The notes below the pieces were generated by a model. That model searched no databases. It was not told the origin of the DNA and was given only the letters and a program-made list of their open reading frames with translations. From Solirubrobacter deserti (lineage in GTDB: Bacteria > Actinomycetota > Thermoleophilia > Solirubrobacterales > Solirubrobacteraceae), in the NCBI RefSeq assembly GCF_027587175.1, contig NZ_JAPCID010000002.1, positions 124,001 to 188,000 of the forward strand: DNA of 64,000 nucleotides. The letters run 5' to 3'. Shown piece after piece: positions 26,333 to 34,780 of the stretch (position 1 is its first letter; each line of letters starts with the position of its first letter). Made by a program: the position numbers and the translations under genes.

Positions 26333-27375
26333 GCGGGCTCCAGCTCGGCCAGCGCGGCGGCCTCGGCGAGGTGCGCGCTCGCGCCCTCGACGCCCCCGAG
26401 CCGCATGGCCTTCATCGGATCGATCGCGGCCAGCGCCTGCGCGGCGGCTTGAGCGGGGTCGTACATGTCGTCAGAGGCCTGCCGGACCAGTGCGTCGAAG
26501 GCGTCACGATCCCCGATCCGCCCCAGCGCGTGCGCTGCCGCGGTACGCACGAACGGCGCCGGGTCGTTGAGCGCGCCGCGCAGCCCGGCTGCGGCGCGCC
26601 GCGTCCCGATCCGCCCCAGCGCCCGCGCCGCCGCCGCCCGCACCTCGGCGTGCTCGCCCCAGGAGCTCGCGGCGATCGCGTGGTCCTCGCGCAGGGCCTT
26701 GTCGAGCGCGTCGGCGTCGGTCGCGTCGCCGGTGAAGCCGAGCAGCTCGATCGCGTTCGCGCGCACGCCGGGGTCCGGCGCGTCCAGCAGCGAGCGCAGG
26801 CCCGGTGCGGCCTTGGAGCCCATCGCGAGCAGCGCGCCGCCCGCGATCGCGCGCGGCACCTCGCTGCCGGCCAGCGACTCCACGAGCCGCGGGACGGCCG
26901 CCTCCGCCTCGAGCATGCCGAGGCTGCGCGCGGCCGCTGAGCGCACGTCGCGCGCGCGGTCGTCGAGCGCGCCGATGAGCGCGTCCACGGTGCTGAGGGC
27001 GCCCATGTCGCCGAGCGCGAACGCCGCCGTGGCGCGTTTGGCCGACCGCCGGGACCGCAGCTGGCCCAGCTCGCGCCGCACCGCGCCGCGCTCCTCGAAG
27101 AAGGCCGCGATCCGGTCTCGCGGCTCGCCGCGCAGCTTGCGGGCGTAGCGGCCGAGGATCGCCGCCAGCGCGCGTTCCTGCGCCGCCGACAAGCGCCCGA
27201 GCTCCGGCTCCTCACCGTCGACGAGCTCGAGCGCGAGCGGCGTCAGCTCGTGCTCGAGCGCGGCGCGCCGGCGCTCGGTCCGGCTGAGCGCGACGCGCCG
27301 GGCCACGAGCACGACCATGGTCGCGACGGCGAGCACGGACAGCGCACCGCCGAGCAGCTGGAGGGCGTCGATCAC
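26329..27375 (-). CDS. Membrane-anchored HEAT-repeat protein
   Basis: A 348-residue protein with one N-terminal membrane helix (about residues 5-27) followed by a cytosolic, Ala-rich alpha-solenoid. About six HEAT-type repeats are visible, for example ALGDMGALSTVDALIGALDD, VRSAAARSLGMLEAEAAVPR and VRTAAAHALGRIGDRDAFDA. HEAT arrays act as protein scaffolds. Located between a single-domain response regulator and a GT2 synthase, with four-base overlaps on both sides, it may transmit the regulator's state to the glycosyltransferase. This role is inferred from context only. Confidence 0.85.
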   Translation of the reverse strand: MIDALQLLGGALSVLAVATMVVLVARRVALSRTERRRAALEHELTPLALELVDGEEPELGRLSAAQERALAAILGRYARKLRGEPRDRIAAFFEERGAVRRELGQLRSRRSAKRATAAFALGDMGALSTVDALIGALDDRARDVRSAAARSLGMLEAEAAVPRLVESLAGSEVPRAIAGGALLAMGSKAAPGLRSLLDAPDPGVRANAIELLGFTGDATDADALDKALREDHAIAASSWGEHAEVRAAAARALGRIGTRRAAAGLRGALNDPAPFVRTAAAHALGRIGDRDAFDALVRQASDDMYDPAQAAAQALAAIDPMKAMRLGGVEGASAHLAEAAALAELEPA

Positions 27376-27761
27376 CTGACGCTGCGCCTGGCCAGGATCG
27401 CCTGGACGCGGGAACGCAGCTCCTGCGGGCTGAACGGCTTGCGCAGGTAGTCGTCGGCGCCGGCCTCGAAGCCGCGGCTCACGTCCGCCTCCTGGACGCG
27501 CGCGGTCAGCAGGATCACGGGGATCGCGGCCGTCGCCTCGTCGTCGCGCAGCTGGCGCGTGACCTCGTAGCCGTTCAGCCCCGGCATCATCACGTCGAGC
27601 ACGGCCAGGTCGGGCTTGTGTTCGCGCGCGGCGGCCAACGCCTGTTGACCGTCGGACGCCGTCACGACCGTGTAGCCGGCGCGCTCGAGGCGGAACGAGA
27701 CGAGCTGGAGGATGTCCTCGTCGTCGTCGGCCACCAGCACCGTGCGCGGACCATCGCTCAT
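27372..27761 (-). CDS. Single-domain response regulator (CheY-like)
   Basis: A 129-residue receiver domain with nothing attached. The acidic pocket VADDDED is at about residues 10-16, the phospho-acceptor Asp is in AVLDVMMPG (about D56), the conserved Thr is in VILLTAR and the Lys is in YLRKPFSP. The ATG at 27761 overlaps the stop of the sensor kinase (ATGA), and its own stop overlaps the HEAT gene, so the three are coupled. Lacking a DNA-binding domain, it must act through protein contact, probably with the adjacent HEAT protein. Confidence 0.92.
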   Translation of the reverse strand: MSDGPRTVLVADDDEDILQLVSFRLERAGYTVVTASDGQQALAAAREHKPDLAVLDVMMPGLNGYEVTRQLRDDEATAAIPVILLTARVQEADVSRGFEAGADDYLRKPFSPQELRSRVQAILARRSVR

Positions 27762-30442
27762 CTTGCCGTCACCTCGTGGATGGGAATGGGGAGCTCCACA
27801 GTGAAAGTCGTACCAACACCCTCTTCGCTCTCGCAGGCGACTTCCCCGCCGTGGCCCTGGGCAATCGCCCGGACGATCGACAGGCCGAGCCCGATGCCCT
27901 GCACGGACGCCTCGGTCGCGGCCTTGGTGCGGTAGAAGCGCTCGAACAGGCGGTGCTGCTCGTCGGAGGCGATCCCGACGCCGGTGTCGGTGACCGCGAT
28001 GAACGCGGAGCCGTGGCGGCGGCCGGCGCGCACGCTGACGCTGCCGCCCGCCGGCGTGAACTTGACCGCGTTCGCGATCAGGTTGTCGACCACCTGGAAG
28101 AGCCGGTCGCGGTCGCCGTCCAACGCGGGCACCGGCTCGGTGTGCGCCGTCAACGTCACGCCGGCCTGGTCGGCGCGCGGGCGCCCGGCCTCGACGGCCT
28201 CCAGCACGACGGCTTCCAGGTCCACCTCGTGCCGGTCCAGGTTGAGCGTGCCCGCCTCGACCTGGGCGACGAACAGCAGGTCGCCGACCAGCCGCAGCAG
28301 CCGCCGCGCGTTGCGCTCGATCACATGCAGGAACTTCAGCTGCTCCTGCGGGACCTCGCCGGCCTCCTCCTCGAGGATCAGCTCCAGGTACCCGAGGATC
28401 GACGTCAACGGCGTGCGCAGCTCGTGCGAGACGAGCGCGAAGAACTCGTTCTTGAGCCGCTCGGTTTCGGTCTCGGCGCGCCGGCGCTCGAGCACCTCGG
28501 CGACGAGCTTGGAGATCGACTCGAGCGCGTCCGTGAGCTCCTGGTCGAGCGGGACGCGGCGGCGCTGCCAGAACTCGAACGAGCCGAAGCCGCCGGGCCC
28601 GTCCGTGATCGGCATCGACACCGACGTCGACAGCGGCTCGCCGCCGTAGTCGGGGTCGCGCCACTCGGCCGCGCGCCGCTGCTCGCCGGCGAGCGGGTCG
28701 GGCACCCAGTGCACGGCCACGGGCCAGTGCAGCGCGCGGCCGAGCGCCTCGAGGATGCGCGGGACGACGCTCTCGCCGGCGCCCGCCTCGGCCAGCGCCA
28801 CGCCGACCGCGCGCTGGGCCTCGCGAGCGCGCTCGCGCGCGACGCGGCCGCCGATGTCGCGCACGAACCCGTTGACCTGCCACGTGTCGCCGACCTTCAG
28901 GGGCGAGACCGAGACCTCGATCGTCAGCCGGCTACCGTCACGGTGCACCGCGGGCAGCTCGAAGCGGCGCGTGTCGGTGCGCGTCGCCAGCAGCTCTTCG
29001 TGCTTGGCCCGGTAGGCGGCGCGCCAGCGCTCGGGCAGCAGCAGCTCGTCGACCAGCTGCCCGCGGGCCTGCTGCTCGCTGTAGCCGAACAGGGCCGCGG
29101 CCTGCGGCGTCCACGCGGTGATGCGGCGGTCGGCGTCCACGGCCACGAACGCGTCGTGCGCGGTCTCCAGCACGGCTCGGTTGACGTCGGCCTGGTGGCG
29201 CGCGGTCTCCAGCGCGAGGGCGTTGGAGAGCGCGACGGCCGCCGCGTCGGCCATCCGCTGCAGGGTCGCGAGGTCGCGCGAGACCGGGTCCAGGAGCGTG
29301 ATGACGCCGATCGGGCGCCCCGAGGTGGCCAGCGGGAGCAGCAGGTGGCGCAGGAACTCGCGCTCGACGGTCTCCGGGGTGAAGCACGGCGGCAACCTCG
29401 CGGGGTCGATCGCGGCCGTCTCGTACAGCGACAGCCCGCGCTCGACCGCGATCGGGTCGGCGACGTACAGCGCCCCGCCGCGCGCCCCGGCGACGGTGCG
29501 GAGCTTCGCCAGCAACAATGGCGCCAGCCGGTCGAGCTCGACCTCGGAGGTGAACGCCGACACGACGTCGTGGAAGGTCTCGATGCGCGCCTTCTCGAGC
29601 TCGAGCTCGGCGACGGTCGCGGCGAGCTGGCCGCGCTGGGCCTCGAGCTCGGTGTTGTGCTGCTCGAGCTCCTCCCGGGCCTCCGCGAGCGACGCGGCCA
29701 TCGCGTTGAACGACCGCGCCACGTCGGCCACCTCGCTCATCCCGTCCTCGGGCACGCGCGTGTCCAGGTCGCCTCCGCGCACACGGCCGGCGGCGCGCGC
29801 GAGGCGCTGCAGCGGCTGCGAGACGTGCCGCGCGCTGAGGAAGACGACGGCGGCGAGCAGCAGCGGGATCCCGAGCAGGCCGAGGAGCGCGAGCGTGGTC
29901 GCGCGCCCGGTGGCCCCGTCGAGCCCCTCGCGCTCGTTGCGCGCGACCTCCGACTGGCGGCTCACGAGCGTGCCGACGAGGCCGCGCATGCGGTCGACCT
30001 GGCGCATGCCGGCACCGGTCGCGATCACCTGCGCCGCCGCATCCGGGTCCCGCTGCGCGCGCTCGAGCTGATCCTGCTGCCAGCCGCGGTAGGCATCGCC
30101 GGCGGCCACGAGCTCCCGCGCCGCGGCCGTCTGCGCCGGGTCTCCGGCGCTCGCCGCGAGCAGCGCACGCTCCGCTGCCGGCAGCGCGGCGACGGCGCGC
30201 CGGTACGGACCGAGGAACTGCTCGTCGCGCGAGACGACGTAGCCTCGCAGGCTCGTCTCCATGTCGATTACGAGGCTGAGGACGCGGTTGACCGCCGACG
30301 TGCGCGCGTTGGCCACCTGCAGGCTCTTCGACGCGTCGCGCGCGTCGTGCACCAGCGTCAGGACCACGGCGAACGTGCCCGCGCAGAGCAGGAACGCGAG
30401 GCCTCCGGCCAGGAGAAGCCGAGCGGTGAGTCCGCGGATCAC
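27758..30442 (-). CDS. Membrane sensor histidine kinase (CHASE3-HAMP-GAF-PAS-HisKA-HATPase)
   Basis: About 894 residues from GTG 30442, which has GGGA upstream; the longer open frame before it is not kinase-like. An N-terminal helix leads to a CHASE3-type external domain (ETSLRGYVVSRDEQFLGPYRR), a second helix and HAMP (LARAAGRVRGGDLDTRV). A coiled coil, a GAF domain, a PAS domain (DAFVAVDADRRITAWTPQAA) and a second GAF-like region follow. The H-box is FALVSHELRTPLTS (His near 669), with N-box, DTGVGI and GIGLGLSI. It is intact and presumably phosphorylates the coupled response regulator. Confidence 0.92.
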   Translation of the reverse strand: MIRGLTARLLLAGGLAFLLCAGTFAVVLTLVHDARDASKSLQVANARTSAVNRVLSLVIDMETSLRGYVVSRDEQFLGPYRRAVAALPAAERALLAASAGDPAQTAAARELVAAGDAYRGWQQDQLERAQRDPDAAAQVIATGAGMRQVDRMRGLVGTLVSRQSEVARNEREGLDGATGRATTLALLGLLGIPLLLAAVVFLSARHVSQPLQRLARAAGRVRGGDLDTRVPEDGMSEVADVARSFNAMAASLAEAREELEQHNTELEAQRGQLAATVAELELEKARIETFHDVVSAFTSEVELDRLAPLLLAKLRTVAGARGGALYVADPIAVERGLSLYETAAIDPARLPPCFTPETVEREFLRHLLLPLATSGRPIGVITLLDPVSRDLATLQRMADAAAVALSNALALETARHQADVNRAVLETAHDAFVAVDADRRITAWTPQAAALFGYSEQQARGQLVDELLLPERWRAAYRAKHEELLATRTDTRRFELPAVHRDGSRLTIEVSVSPLKVGDTWQVNGFVRDIGGRVARERAREAQRAVGVALAEAGAGESVVPRILEALGRALHWPVAVHWVPDPLAGEQRRAAEWRDPDYGGEPLSTSVSMPITDGPGGFGSFEFWQRRRVPLDQELTDALESISKLVAEVLERRRAETETERLKNEFFALVSHELRTPLTSILGYLELILEEEAGEVPQEQLKFLHVIERNARRLLRLVGDLLFVAQVEAGTLNLDRHEVDLEAVVLEAVEAGRPRADQAGVTLTAHTEPVPALDGDRDRLFQVVDNLIANAVKFTPAGGSVSVRAGRRHGSAFIAVTDTGVGIASDEQHRLFERFYRTKAATEASVQGIGLGLSIVRAIAQGHGGEVACESEEGVGTTFTVELPIPIHEVTAR

Positions 30443-30495
30443 TGTTCCCGTCAGGATTGCCGATGTCGACGCGGTCAAAACCGCGCCGCTTGCGT

Positions 30496-32064
30496 CTACT
30501 TTCGCACCTTCACCGTCATCGTCATCTCCTCGTGCAGGGTGCACACGATCTTGTACGTGCCCGGGACCGTGAGCTTGCGCTTGAAGCTGTAGTCGGTGGC
30601 GGCCGCCTCGGACTGGAACGGCTTGACGCCCTTGGGGCCGGACTTGAGCTTGACGTCGTGCACGTCGCCCGCCTGCTCGAAGTCCGGCCAGCGCCACGCC
30701 ACGGTCGTGTTCCGGGCCACGGTGAGCTTCGTCGGCGCGTAGTAGTTGTCGCCCATGTCGACCGTCTTGGTCCTGGCCAGCGCGGCCGACGCCGCGGCGC
30801 CGAACACCTCGAGCGGCTCATAGCCCGGCTTGGGCGGATGCGGGCGCTTGACCCAGCCGGTCAGCGCGCCCTTGCCCGACCACGCCAGCATCTGGTTGCG
30901 CGCGTCGGCGCTGAACGCGTTGGTGCCGCCGCAGCCCGCGAAGGTGGACCCGTCGGCCGGGAACATCGACGTGGCGCCGCTGAAGCAGTTGTTGGTCCCG
31001 CTGCCGTCGTAGACGATGTCGCGCCCGTTGAGGTCGGTGCCGTTGAGGCCCCACTGGTTGTTCTGGATGACGTTGTTGCGCAGCACGCGCGCTTCGGGCG
31101 GGTCCTGGAGCAGGATGCTCTCGACCGCGACGACGCCCGCCAGGTAGTTGCCGTGGATGCGGTTGTTCTCGATCCGGTTGCCGCGCCCGCCGAGCAGGAT
31201 GATCCCGGTGCCGACCGGCGCCAGCGCGGGGACGCCGGACTCGCGCCGCGGGAACGGCGGGTTGCCCTCGTGGAAGTTGAAGTTGTTCCAGAAGACGTCG
31301 TTGTCGATGATCACGTTGTCCTCGGCGGGCGGGAACTTCTCGCTGTCGAGCGCGTTGGGCGCGATCCCGAGCGCGTTGTTGAAGAACTGGCTCTTGGTGA
31401 TCGTCACGTACCGCATGTTCGTGGCGCTGAAGCCGAGCGGGCTGCCCCAGCCCTTGACGTTGCGCACCATCGTGCGGACGGGTGAGGTCTGCGGCGGCGT
31501 CTGGCCGATGTAGAACGCGCCGTCGTTGACGTAATAGGCCTCGGAGTTGAGGATCTGGCCGCCGATGGTGTTGAACGCGTACAGGCCGTAGACGCCCGTC
31601 TGGCGCGCGATCAGGTGGTTCATCGTGTAGCCGTTGAGGTTCGTGAAGAAGAACCCGTTGGCCTTGTAGCCGCGGGCCATGAAGCCGTCGACGGTCACCT
31701 CGTCGGCGTCGTTGACCGCGACGCCGTTCTGCATGTTGCCCTTGGCCTTGAGCAGCACCTTCGCCGGCGCCTTCGGGTTGCCGATCAGTTTCAGATAGCG
31801 CTTCTTGGTGCCCTGGATGCGCACGGCCTCCCGATAGGTGCCGTTGCGCACGCGGATCGTGTCCCCGGCCTTCGCCTTGTCCACGGCCTTCTGGATCGTG
31901 GAGAAGTCGCAGCGGCCCTGCTGCTTGCAGACCGTGTGGGTCTTGAACGGGCCCCTCGGCTTGGCGGCGACCGGGCCGGGCTCCTTCGGCTCGGGGTAGG
32001 TCTGCGCGTAGGCCGCGGGCGCGGCGAGCAGGACGGCGGCGACGGCGATGGCGATGGCGCGCAT
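30496..32064 (-). CDS. Secreted parallel beta-helix protein with C-terminal cupredoxin domain
   Basis: 522 residues. The ATG at 32064 follows ATAGGAGCCCAG (good Shine-Dalgarno) and a cleavable signal peptide ending AYAQ. Residues 45-400 form a right-handed beta-helix of the NosD/pectate-lyase-like kind (FSTIQKAVDKAKAGDTIRV, then rungs with NNxI and NxI). The last 95 residues are a plastocyanin-like fold with type-1 copper ligands visible as DVHDV and the KIVCTLHEEM cluster (His, Cys, His, Met). The gap to the multicopper oxidase gene is 8 bases, so the two form an operon. A role in copper-dependent electron transfer or polymer oxidation outside the cell is likely. Confidence 0.82.
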   Translation of the reverse strand: MRAIAIAVAAVLLAAPAAYAQTYPEPKEPGPVAAKPRGPFKTHTVCKQQGRCDFSTIQKAVDKAKAGDTIRVRNGTYREAVRIQGTKKRYLKLIGNPKAPAKVLLKAKGNMQNGVAVNDADEVTVDGFMARGYKANGFFFTNLNGYTMNHLIARQTGVYGLYAFNTIGGQILNSEAYYVNDGAFYIGQTPPQTSPVRTMVRNVKGWGSPLGFSATNMRYVTITKSQFFNNALGIAPNALDSEKFPPAEDNVIIDNDVFWNNFNFHEGNPPFPRRESGVPALAPVGTGIILLGGRGNRIENNRIHGNYLAGVVAVESILLQDPPEARVLRNNVIQNNQWGLNGTDLNGRDIVYDGSGTNNCFSGATSMFPADGSTFAGCGGTNAFSADARNQMLAWSGKGALTGWVKRPHPPKPGYEPLEVFGAAASAALARTKTVDMGDNYYAPTKLTVARNTTVAWRWPDFEQAGDVHDVKLKSGPKGVKPFQSEAAATDYSFKRKLTVPGTYKIVCTLHEEMTMTVKVRK

Positions 32065-32072
32065 CTGGGCTC

Positions 32073-33119
32073 CTATTCGACGAGGTACCAGCCCGCCATG
32101 CCGACGTCCTGATGCGAGAAGACGTGGCAGTGGTAGAGCCAGCGGCCGGGGTTGTCCTCCACGAAGCGCGCTCTGACGCACTCGTTGGCCCCGAACCCCG
32201 GGTTGTCGGTGAAGGCCCCCGCCGCGTCCTTCCAGCGGTGGCCGTGGATGTGGAACGTGTGGAAGTTGTTGTCCTGGCCGAAGACGTTGAGCTCGACGTC
32301 CTCGCCGGGCCGCGCGCGCAGCGTGGGCGTGTTGCCGGCGTAGGCGCGGCCGTTGAAGCAGTGGAAGTTGCGCTCCAGGCGGGTGACCGGCGGGCTCAGC
32401 TGGTGCGCGAACAGGTTGAAGACCCGGTCGGGCTTCTTCTCGCCCTTCGGGCGCACGACGATCGCGCCGAACAGCCCGCGGAACGAGTTGAGCGTGTGGT
32501 TGGGCCCGTGGTCGTGGTACGGCCAGGCGCCGACGGAGTCCGGCGTGCACTCCCACTGGTAGGTGAAGCTCTCGCCGGGCGCGACGAACCCGCCGTCGCG
32601 CGTGAACTCGCCCATGTAGGCGCCGTCGTACTCCGGGTTGTACTTGACGCCGTGCGGGTGCATCGTGACGCCCTGCTTGGTGTCCGCGTTGCGGAAGTGC
32701 ACGACGAGCACGTCGCCGACCTCCGCCTGCAGCAGCGGACCCGGGATCGTCGGGTGGTCGACCAGGTGGCCCGCGAAGCCCGGCGTCATGCCGCGGTACA
32801 CGAACGCGGTGAAGACGTTGCGCCCGCCCGTCGCGCGGCCGTGCCACTCGTCCTGGCCGCGCGGCGTGATCGCCCAGCGCGCCGGCTCGGCCTGGACCCA
32901 GTACTCGCGCCGGATGCCGCCGGGCTGCGGCTGGAGCTGCGGCAGCCCCTGCGCGGCCCGCGCGCGCGGCTTGTTGATGCGTGCCGCGGCCGCGTCGGCG
33001 CGTTCGAGCCCGCCCGGCGCGGAGACGTCGATCTCCTCGCCGCCGATCGTGCACAGCAGCGCGACACCGCCCGCGAGGCCGAAGAACGACCGCCGCGTGG
33101 TTTGTGCCGATCCGCTCAT
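32073..33119 (-). CDS. Tat-exported multicopper oxidase (two-domain size)
   Basis: 348 residues from the ATG at 33119. The twin-arginine signal is TTRRSFFGLAGG. The four copper-binding blocks are all present: HPHG, WPYHDHGPNH, HTFHIHGH and HCHVFSHQDVGM, the last giving the Cys-His path and axial Met of the type-1 site. The length fits a two-domain laccase-like or nitrite-reductase-like oxidase rather than a three-domain enzyme. It is first in an operon with the beta-helix/cupredoxin gene. Two identical palindromes sit 18 and 41 bases upstream of the start, facing a divergent TetR-family gene. Confidence 0.9.
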   Translation of the reverse strand: MSGSAQTTRRSFFGLAGGVALLCTIGGEEIDVSAPGGLERADAAAARINKPRARAAQGLPQLQPQPGGIRREYWVQAEPARWAITPRGQDEWHGRATGGRNVFTAFVYRGMTPGFAGHLVDHPTIPGPLLQAEVGDVLVVHFRNADTKQGVTMHPHGVKYNPEYDGAYMGEFTRDGGFVAPGESFTYQWECTPDSVGAWPYHDHGPNHTLNSFRGLFGAIVVRPKGEKKPDRVFNLFAHQLSPPVTRLERNFHCFNGRAYAGNTPTLRARPGEDVELNVFGQDNNFHTFHIHGHRWKDAAGAFTDNPGFGANECVRARFVEDNPGRWLYHCHVFSHQDVGMAGWYLVE

Positions 33120-33135
33120 GGACCGCGCGCAATCT

Positions 33136-33171
33136 AGTACGCGCGTACTCGCCCCGCAAGTACGAACGTAC
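33136..33171. promoter_or_regulatory. Two copies of GTACG-N2-CGTAC, probable TetR operators
   Basis: Copies at 33137-33148 (GTACGCGCGTAC, part of a perfect 14-base palindrome) and 33160-33171 (GTACGAACGTAC) share the same half-sites, with centres 23 bases apart, about two helical turns. They lie between the multicopper oxidase and the divergent TetR gene. This is the layout expected for repression of the oxidase and autoregulation of the regulator. Confidence 0.7.
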
Positions 33172-33257
33172 CGGGCGCTTTGTGGGCGCGGCCGGCTTCG
33201 TCGCCACCTTGGCTTGGAGATCGCTTCGCGGATCTCCCGGGTACTGTTGGCGCTCTC

Positions 33258-33827
33258 ATGCCCGCCACACGTGCCGAGGCGTCGCAACGGGTCCGGGACG
33301 CGATCGTCGCCGCGACCGTGCGGATCGTCGCGCGCGAGGGCGTCGCCGCCGTCACACACCGGCGCGTGGCCGCCGAGGCCGGCGTCGCGCTGTCCTCGAC
33401 CACCTGGCATTACGCCACCAAGGCCGACATCCTCGAGGCCGCGCTCGTCTGGACGGCCGAGCACGAGGTGGCGAGCATCGCGGCGATCGCCGACCGGCTG
33501 ACCGGGTTCGACGTGGCCGCCTGGGCGGACGAGCTCGCCGACTGGCTGCTCGCCCAGCTCGGTGAGGAGCGCGAGTTGACGGTCGCGCTGTATCGCCTGC
33601 AGGCCGAGCTGCTCGGGTCCGAGGGCGCGCTGGCCGTGCACCGCCAGTGGGGCCGCGGGCTGCGCGCGCTCGGCGACCGCGTCCTCGGCGAGGCCGCGAC
33701 GGTCGACGTGCGGCTCGTGATCGCGGCCCTCGACGGGCTGCGGATGAGCGCGCTGGCGTCCGGCGTCGCCGACCGGGACTGGGTCCGCGCTGCGGTCCGG
33801 CGACAGCTGGAAGCGCTGCTCGCCTGA
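33258..33827 (+). CDS. TetR-family transcriptional regulator
   Basis: 189 residues from ATG 33258. The N-terminal helix-turn-helix is VRIVAREGVAAVTHRRVAAEAGVALSST with the typical TWHYATKADIL recognition end. The C-terminal domain is helical and ligand-binding (TetR_C type), with no obvious metal-ligand cluster. It is divergent from the multicopper oxidase operon, and the intervening 138 bases carry two copies of GTACG-N2-CGTAC. The ligand is unknown; a phenolic compound, an oxidant or copper are candidates. Confidence 0.9.
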   Translation: MPATRAEASQRVRDAIVAATVRIVAREGVAAVTHRRVAAEAGVALSSTTWHYATKADILEAALVWTAEHEVASIAAIADRLTGFDVAAWADELADWLLAQLGEERELTVALYRLQAELLGSEGALAVHRQWGRGLRALGDRVLGEAATVDVRLVIAALDGLRMSALASGVADRDWVRAAVRRQLEALLA

Positions 33828-33838
33828 GCGGCCCGGCG

Positions 33839-34648
33839 CTAGGTGCCGAGCGTGCAGTCGGACGGGCGGCCGCTCTCGAACCCGCGCAGCCAGGCGGCGC
33901 GGCGTTCGTCGGGCGTGCCGTGGTGCTGCTGGTTGTTGGTGTCGAAGTCGCCGACGGCGAGCGCGGTGCCGATCGCCTCCTCGATGTCGCCCGGCTCGAG
34001 CAGGCCCTGCCGGTAGACTGAGTTGCCCCAGGTGCCCGCGAAGCAGTCGGCCTGCAGCTCCAGCGGCCGCACCGTCGGCCCCCGGAACTGATCGAAGACG
34101 CCGAACTCGTGCTGCAGGTTGTGCCCGTACTCGTGCGCGACCACGTAGGCGACGCCGAAGTCCCCGGCGGCGCGGCCGTCGCCGGGCAGCCCGCGCAGCA
34201 CGCCGTTCCACAGCGCGCCGGCGAACGCCTGCGAGACGTAGATCGTGTCGTCGCCCGAGCAGTAGAACGCGGCGTCGTCGCCGGCCGGCCCGCACGCGCT
34301 CTGCGCCACGCGCCCCGGCGGGACCCAGACGTAGAACACGCGCGGCTCCGGCAGCCCGTTCTCCCGCAGCGTCTGCTGCCAGTAGGCGTGGATGTTCTGG
34401 ACGATGGTCGTCAGGAACGCCTCGACGTCCTCCTCCCCGCGCCGCACGTCCGGGCTCGTCTCGCGGGCCTCGGGGATCGCGCGCTCGATCTCGTCCAGGA
34501 TCTGCTCGAAGCGCGAGCGAAGCTCGTCCGCCTTCGCGCGCGCCCGCTGCTCGAGCTCATCGACACGGTCGCGCAGGTTGCCGGTGTCCTCGGACCCGCA
34601 CCCGCCCAGGCACAGCGTCAGCGCCAGCAGCATCACCAGTCGTCGCAC
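33839..34648 (-). CDS. Neutral zinc metallopeptidase lipoprotein (YpfJ/PF04228-like)
   Basis: 269 residues with a lipoprotein signal (LTLCLGGCGS; lipobox Cys near residue 17). A coiled-coil stretch (about 25-60) precedes the peptidase domain. The zinc motif is VVAHEYGHNLQH, and the downstream LELQADCFAGTW has the conserved Glu/Asp of this family. The ending HGTPDERRAAWLRGFE is also typical. The start could be GTG 34648 or ATG 34633. It acts at the outer face of the membrane, with an unknown substrate. It is convergent with the TetR gene, 11 bases apart. Confidence 0.88.
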   Translation of the reverse strand: MRRLVMLLALTLCLGGCGSEDTGNLRDRVDELEQRARAKADELRSRFEQILDEIERAIPEARETSPDVRRGEEDVEAFLTTIVQNIHAYWQQTLRENGLPEPRVFYVWVPPGRVAQSACGPAGDDAAFYCSGDDTIYVSQAFAGALWNGVLRGLPGDGRAAGDFGVAYVVAHEYGHNLQHEFGVFDQFRGPTVRPLELQADCFAGTWGNSVYRQGLLEPGDIEEAIGTALAVGDFDTNNQQHHGTPDERRAAWLRGFESGRPSDCTLGT

Positions 34649-34780
34649 GCCGCGAGCCTACCCACGTCGCGGGCGTTCACGAGCGGTGCGCGCGGCGGTG
34701 CCACGTTCGCGCTCGAACAAACCGCCGGGCATGGGTCCGGCGAGGGGTTCGCGCGCGGTAGTCTCCGCGCGCTCTGTCTC

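Noticed and set aside
27776-30592. A 938-codon plus-strand open frame
   Set aside because: It is the antisense shadow of the intact sensor histidine kinase; no domain is recognisable in its translation.
30443-30697. N-terminal extension of the sensor kinase frame
   Set aside because: The residues before GTG 30442 are antisense/shifted sequence of the neighbouring cupredoxin gene, and the first membrane helix starts right after the GTG.
32065-33207. Extension of the beta-helix/cupredoxin frame upstream of 32064
   Set aside because: It is the shifted reading of the multicopper oxidase gene; a signal peptide and Shine-Dalgarno fix the start at 32064.
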